Origin: Candidatus Dadabacteria bacterium
GTDB lineage: Bacteria; Desulfobacterota_D; UBA1144; Nemesobacterales; UBA2774
Direction: 5' to 3'
NCBI GenBank assembly: GCA_020027805.1
Contig: JAHKKQ010000013.1
Coordinates: 1-22,067 of the forward strand
Length of the DNA stretch: 22,067 bases
Shown here: positions 20,652 through 22,067 of the stretch, piece by piece
Position numbering within the stretch: the first letter of the stretch is position 1
How the letters are laid out: every line of letters starts with the position of its first letter
Translations under genes and position numbers: made by a program
The notes under the pieces: generated by a model
Told to the model about the DNA's origin: nothing
Databases searched by the model: none
What the model saw: the letters and a program-made list of their open reading frames with translations, nothing else

Positions 20652-21467
20652 TTAAATGAGGGTAAAACTGTGTACTGCTGTACTGCTCCCTTTTAACCAA
20701 GCAGCCTTTAATTGTGAATCATGATTCCTATAATACTCCTTTTCCGCCTGTATCGGTGTGCGGTATCCGTGTGCTGAATGAAGGTAATTCCTGTTGTAAT
20801 ATTGAACCCACTTATCCAGTTCCAGGCTAAGCTCTCTTTCCCCCTCCCATTCCCTGAGCCAAATGAGCTCTTCCTTCATCGTTCTTATCATTCTTTCTGT
20901 ATCCGAATTCCCTCTAGGGTTGTTATAGCTGGTAAATACTTGCTCTACTTCGAGATTTGAACAAGCTTTCATAAAACTGAGCGAAGTGGGCTGACTCCCG
21001 TTATCGCTCATGAGCTTTAGTCCATGCCCCCTTACTCCTCCGGGGAACTCCCTGTTAAGTCCCTTCTCTAAAGCTTGCAGCCATTCTCCGCTTGTAGCTC
21101 TTGTTCCGCTGTAGTGGCCTACTATCTTCTTCGTATACCAGTCCAGCACTATTACGACGTATACCCAGCCGCTGTCAGTCATAACCTTTGTCATATCTAT
21201 ACCCCACCACTCCTTAGGTCTGTCCGGGCGGGGCTTTGGCCTCTCTGATACCCTCTTTGCTATGAGCCTTTGATTCTGCTTCACTGTCAGATTATTTTCC
21301 TTCATAAGTCTGTATACACGCTTCTTATTAACTACTACCCCATCCACGTACCTGAGATATGCCCATACCCTTCTATAACCCCAGAAGGGATGTTCCGCTT
21401 TAATGTCTTTTATCTTGCTAACCAGATGTTCGTTACGCAGAGCTACAGAGTCAGACTGATTTCTCAT
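20652..21467 (-). CDS. IS3-family transposase orfB (DDE integrase domain)
   Basis: 271-aa catalytic subunit. An N-terminal HTH_21-type segment (HPFWGYRRVWAYLRY, residues 26-40) is followed by the rve integrase core with catalytic D91 (WWGIDMTK), D155 (LMSDNGSQPT) and E191 (NSDTERMIRTMKEE), a D-x35-E spacing, then YYNRNYLHSAHGYRTPIQAE. All three acidic residues are intact. The last 13 residues read through the IS left end into flanking DNA, so the native stop is missing or displaced. GGAGG precedes ATG 21467. In IS3 elements the active enzyme is an OrfAB fusion made by -1 frameshifting; A-AAA-AAC near 21486-21492 is in the right phase for that. Confidence 0.93.
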   Translation of the reverse strand: MRNQSDSVALRNEHLVSKIKDIKAEHPFWGYRRVWAYLRYVDGVVVNKKRVYRLMKENNLTVKQNQRLIAKRVSERPKPRPDRPKEWWGIDMTKVMTDSGWVYVVIVLDWYTKKIVGHYSGTRATSGEWLQALEKGLNREFPGGVRGHGLKLMSDNGSQPTSLSFMKACSNLEVEQVFTSYNNPRGNSDTERMIRTMKEELIWLREWEGERELSLELDKWVQYYNRNYLHSAHGYRTPIQAEKEYYRNHDSQLKAAWLKGSSTAVHSFTLI

Positions 21468-21812
21468 ATGAAGTCCTCCTCTGTTTTTTTTAATTCAACG
21501 GTGAGTGAGCCGATTATCTGCTTCAGCTCCTGATTCTTCTTACGAAGACGGTTTACTTCTCCACCGTCTTTTTTGGATTCAAACGCTCTATGGGCTTCAG
21601 ACAAGAACTTGTCCCGCCAGGTGTAGTATTGGTTCTGATGTATTCCGTACTCGTTGCATATCTCAGAACCGGTCTTCCTGACAAACCTTCGAGTGCTATC
21701 TTGGTCTTGGTTTTAGAATCCCATCTCCTTCGTTTCATTGCTGCCCTCCCACGGTGTTTTGCAGATATTTTACTAGCTTAATTCTACTAGCTTCTTAATG
21801 GGGAGCAGTATA
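20671..21812 (-). mobile_element. IS3-family insertion sequence, about 1.13 kb, orfA damaged
   Basis: Two overlapping minus-strand frames, orfA (21738-21464) and orfB (21467-20652), lie between inverted ends TGTACTGCTCCC (20679-20690) and, on the minus strand, TATACTGCTCCCC (from 21812). The left end is preceded by an extra TGTACTGC (20671-20678), so the exact boundary is ambiguous. No clear target duplication was found. The element is a little short for IS3 and is probably non-autonomous because orfA carries a one-base deletion. Confidence 0.8.
21464..21738 (-). pseudogene. IS3-family orfA, frameshifted
   Basis: The frame starts MKRRRWDSKTKTKIALEGLS GRPV and then shifts. In the next frame, from about 21667, it continues SEICNEYGIHQNQYYTWRDK, FLSEAHRAFESKKDGGEVNR and LRKKNQELKQIIGSLTVELK to a TGA that overlaps the orfB ATG (ATGA). 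This is the normal HTH-plus-leucine-zipper orfA. The span is 275 bp, one base short of a whole number of codons, so one base was lost near 21666-21671. Without correction only a 61-aa product is made. Confidence 0.85.
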
Positions 21813-21960
21813 GGCTTTGTTCTCTATGATATCCTCTTTTCTATTAGCATTTGATTATGCTTAGCCGTCAAAATACATCCTTCATAAGTATCTACAGATA
21901 CATCATATTAATTACTACCCCATCCGTGTATATTAAATATCCATACTCTCCGGAATTCCA
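21813..21960 (-). pseudogene. decayed IS3-family orfB fragment
   Basis: Directly outside the IS right end, 21813-21960 aligns with 21233-21380 inside the intact orfB. Shared strings include TTTGATT, CCTTCATAAGT, ATTAACTACTACCCCATCC/ATTAATTACTACCCCATCC and CCATAC, with many substitutions and short gaps; the minus-strand frame has several stops. It is a remnant of a related, older element next to the younger IS. No companion N- or C-terminal part is in view. Confidence 0.75.
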
Positions 21961-22067
21961 CTAATTCACGAATTATCACGAATTTAATACTTTATGTTTA
22001 TTCTAATTAATAGAAATCATTATGCATAAATATTAAGCAATGATGCTTAGTTACTGTGCATTTCCTG
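21961..22067. other. AT-rich end of window, nothing recognised
   Basis: About 107 bp, strongly AT-rich, with small dyads such as TTCACGAATTATCACGAA. No coding signal. It may be further decayed mobile-element DNA. Confidence 0.4.

Overview
The window looks like chromosomal DNA of an uncultured Gram-negative bacterium. Most coding sequence is GC-rich. Many products carry Sec signal peptides or lipoboxes, one carries an IPTL-CTERM envelope-sorting tail, and one is a periplasmic Spy/CpxP-like protein. Gene-sparse spacers are full of dispersed palindromic repeats. I cannot assign the phylum from sequence alone; a Deltaproteobacteria-, Nitrospirota- or Dadabacteria-like lineage is a guess. Promoters look like ordinary sigma-70, with a recurrent TATAATATT -10 form, and several genes lack a Shine-Dalgarno (SD) sequence.

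Layout. 1-433 is a repeat-rich spacer. 434-1921 is a three-gene operon: small secreted protein, ECF sigma factor, and a membrane protein that is probably its anti-sigma factor. 2070-2789 is a membrane-anchored GH25 lysozyme. 3016-3705 (minus) is an unknown protein with a paralog at 16446-17006. 3890-4300 (minus) is an AT-rich PD-(D/E)XK-like gene that is probably read from a leaderless mRNA. 4453-5196 is a lipoprotein. The 5197-5825 spacer holds nested hairpins and two DnaA-box-like sites. 5826-8845 carries a periplasmic protein (minus), a small helical protein, an MFS transporter, a decayed cytochrome-c-peroxidase-like gene tail (minus) and a secreted protein followed by a structured 3' region and a strong terminator.

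From 9467 to 13896 come a secreted protein (minus), an IPTL-CTERM protein, two small unknown proteins, a two-TM protein fused to an AlbA_2 (Schlafen-type) domain (minus) and a DUF4186 protein. At 13961-16089 two zinc alcohol dehydrogenases of different subfamilies lie in tandem behind a near-consensus promoter. 16446-19053 has the paralog, a Spy-like protein, an Adhesin_E-like lipoprotein and a convergent DUF488 gene.

The right end (about 19100-22067) is an AT-rich mobile island. It contains a REP element interrupted by a short IS3-like MITE, an SGNH/GDSL-hydrolase-like membrane protein, an IS3-family element whose orfA is frameshifted, and a decayed piece of a related transposase directly abutting that IS. 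No CRISPR array, rRNA or tRNA was seen. The least explained items are the 5.4-5.57 kb structured/DnaA-box spacer, the MITE-in-REP arrangement, the ECF module and the paralogous pair.
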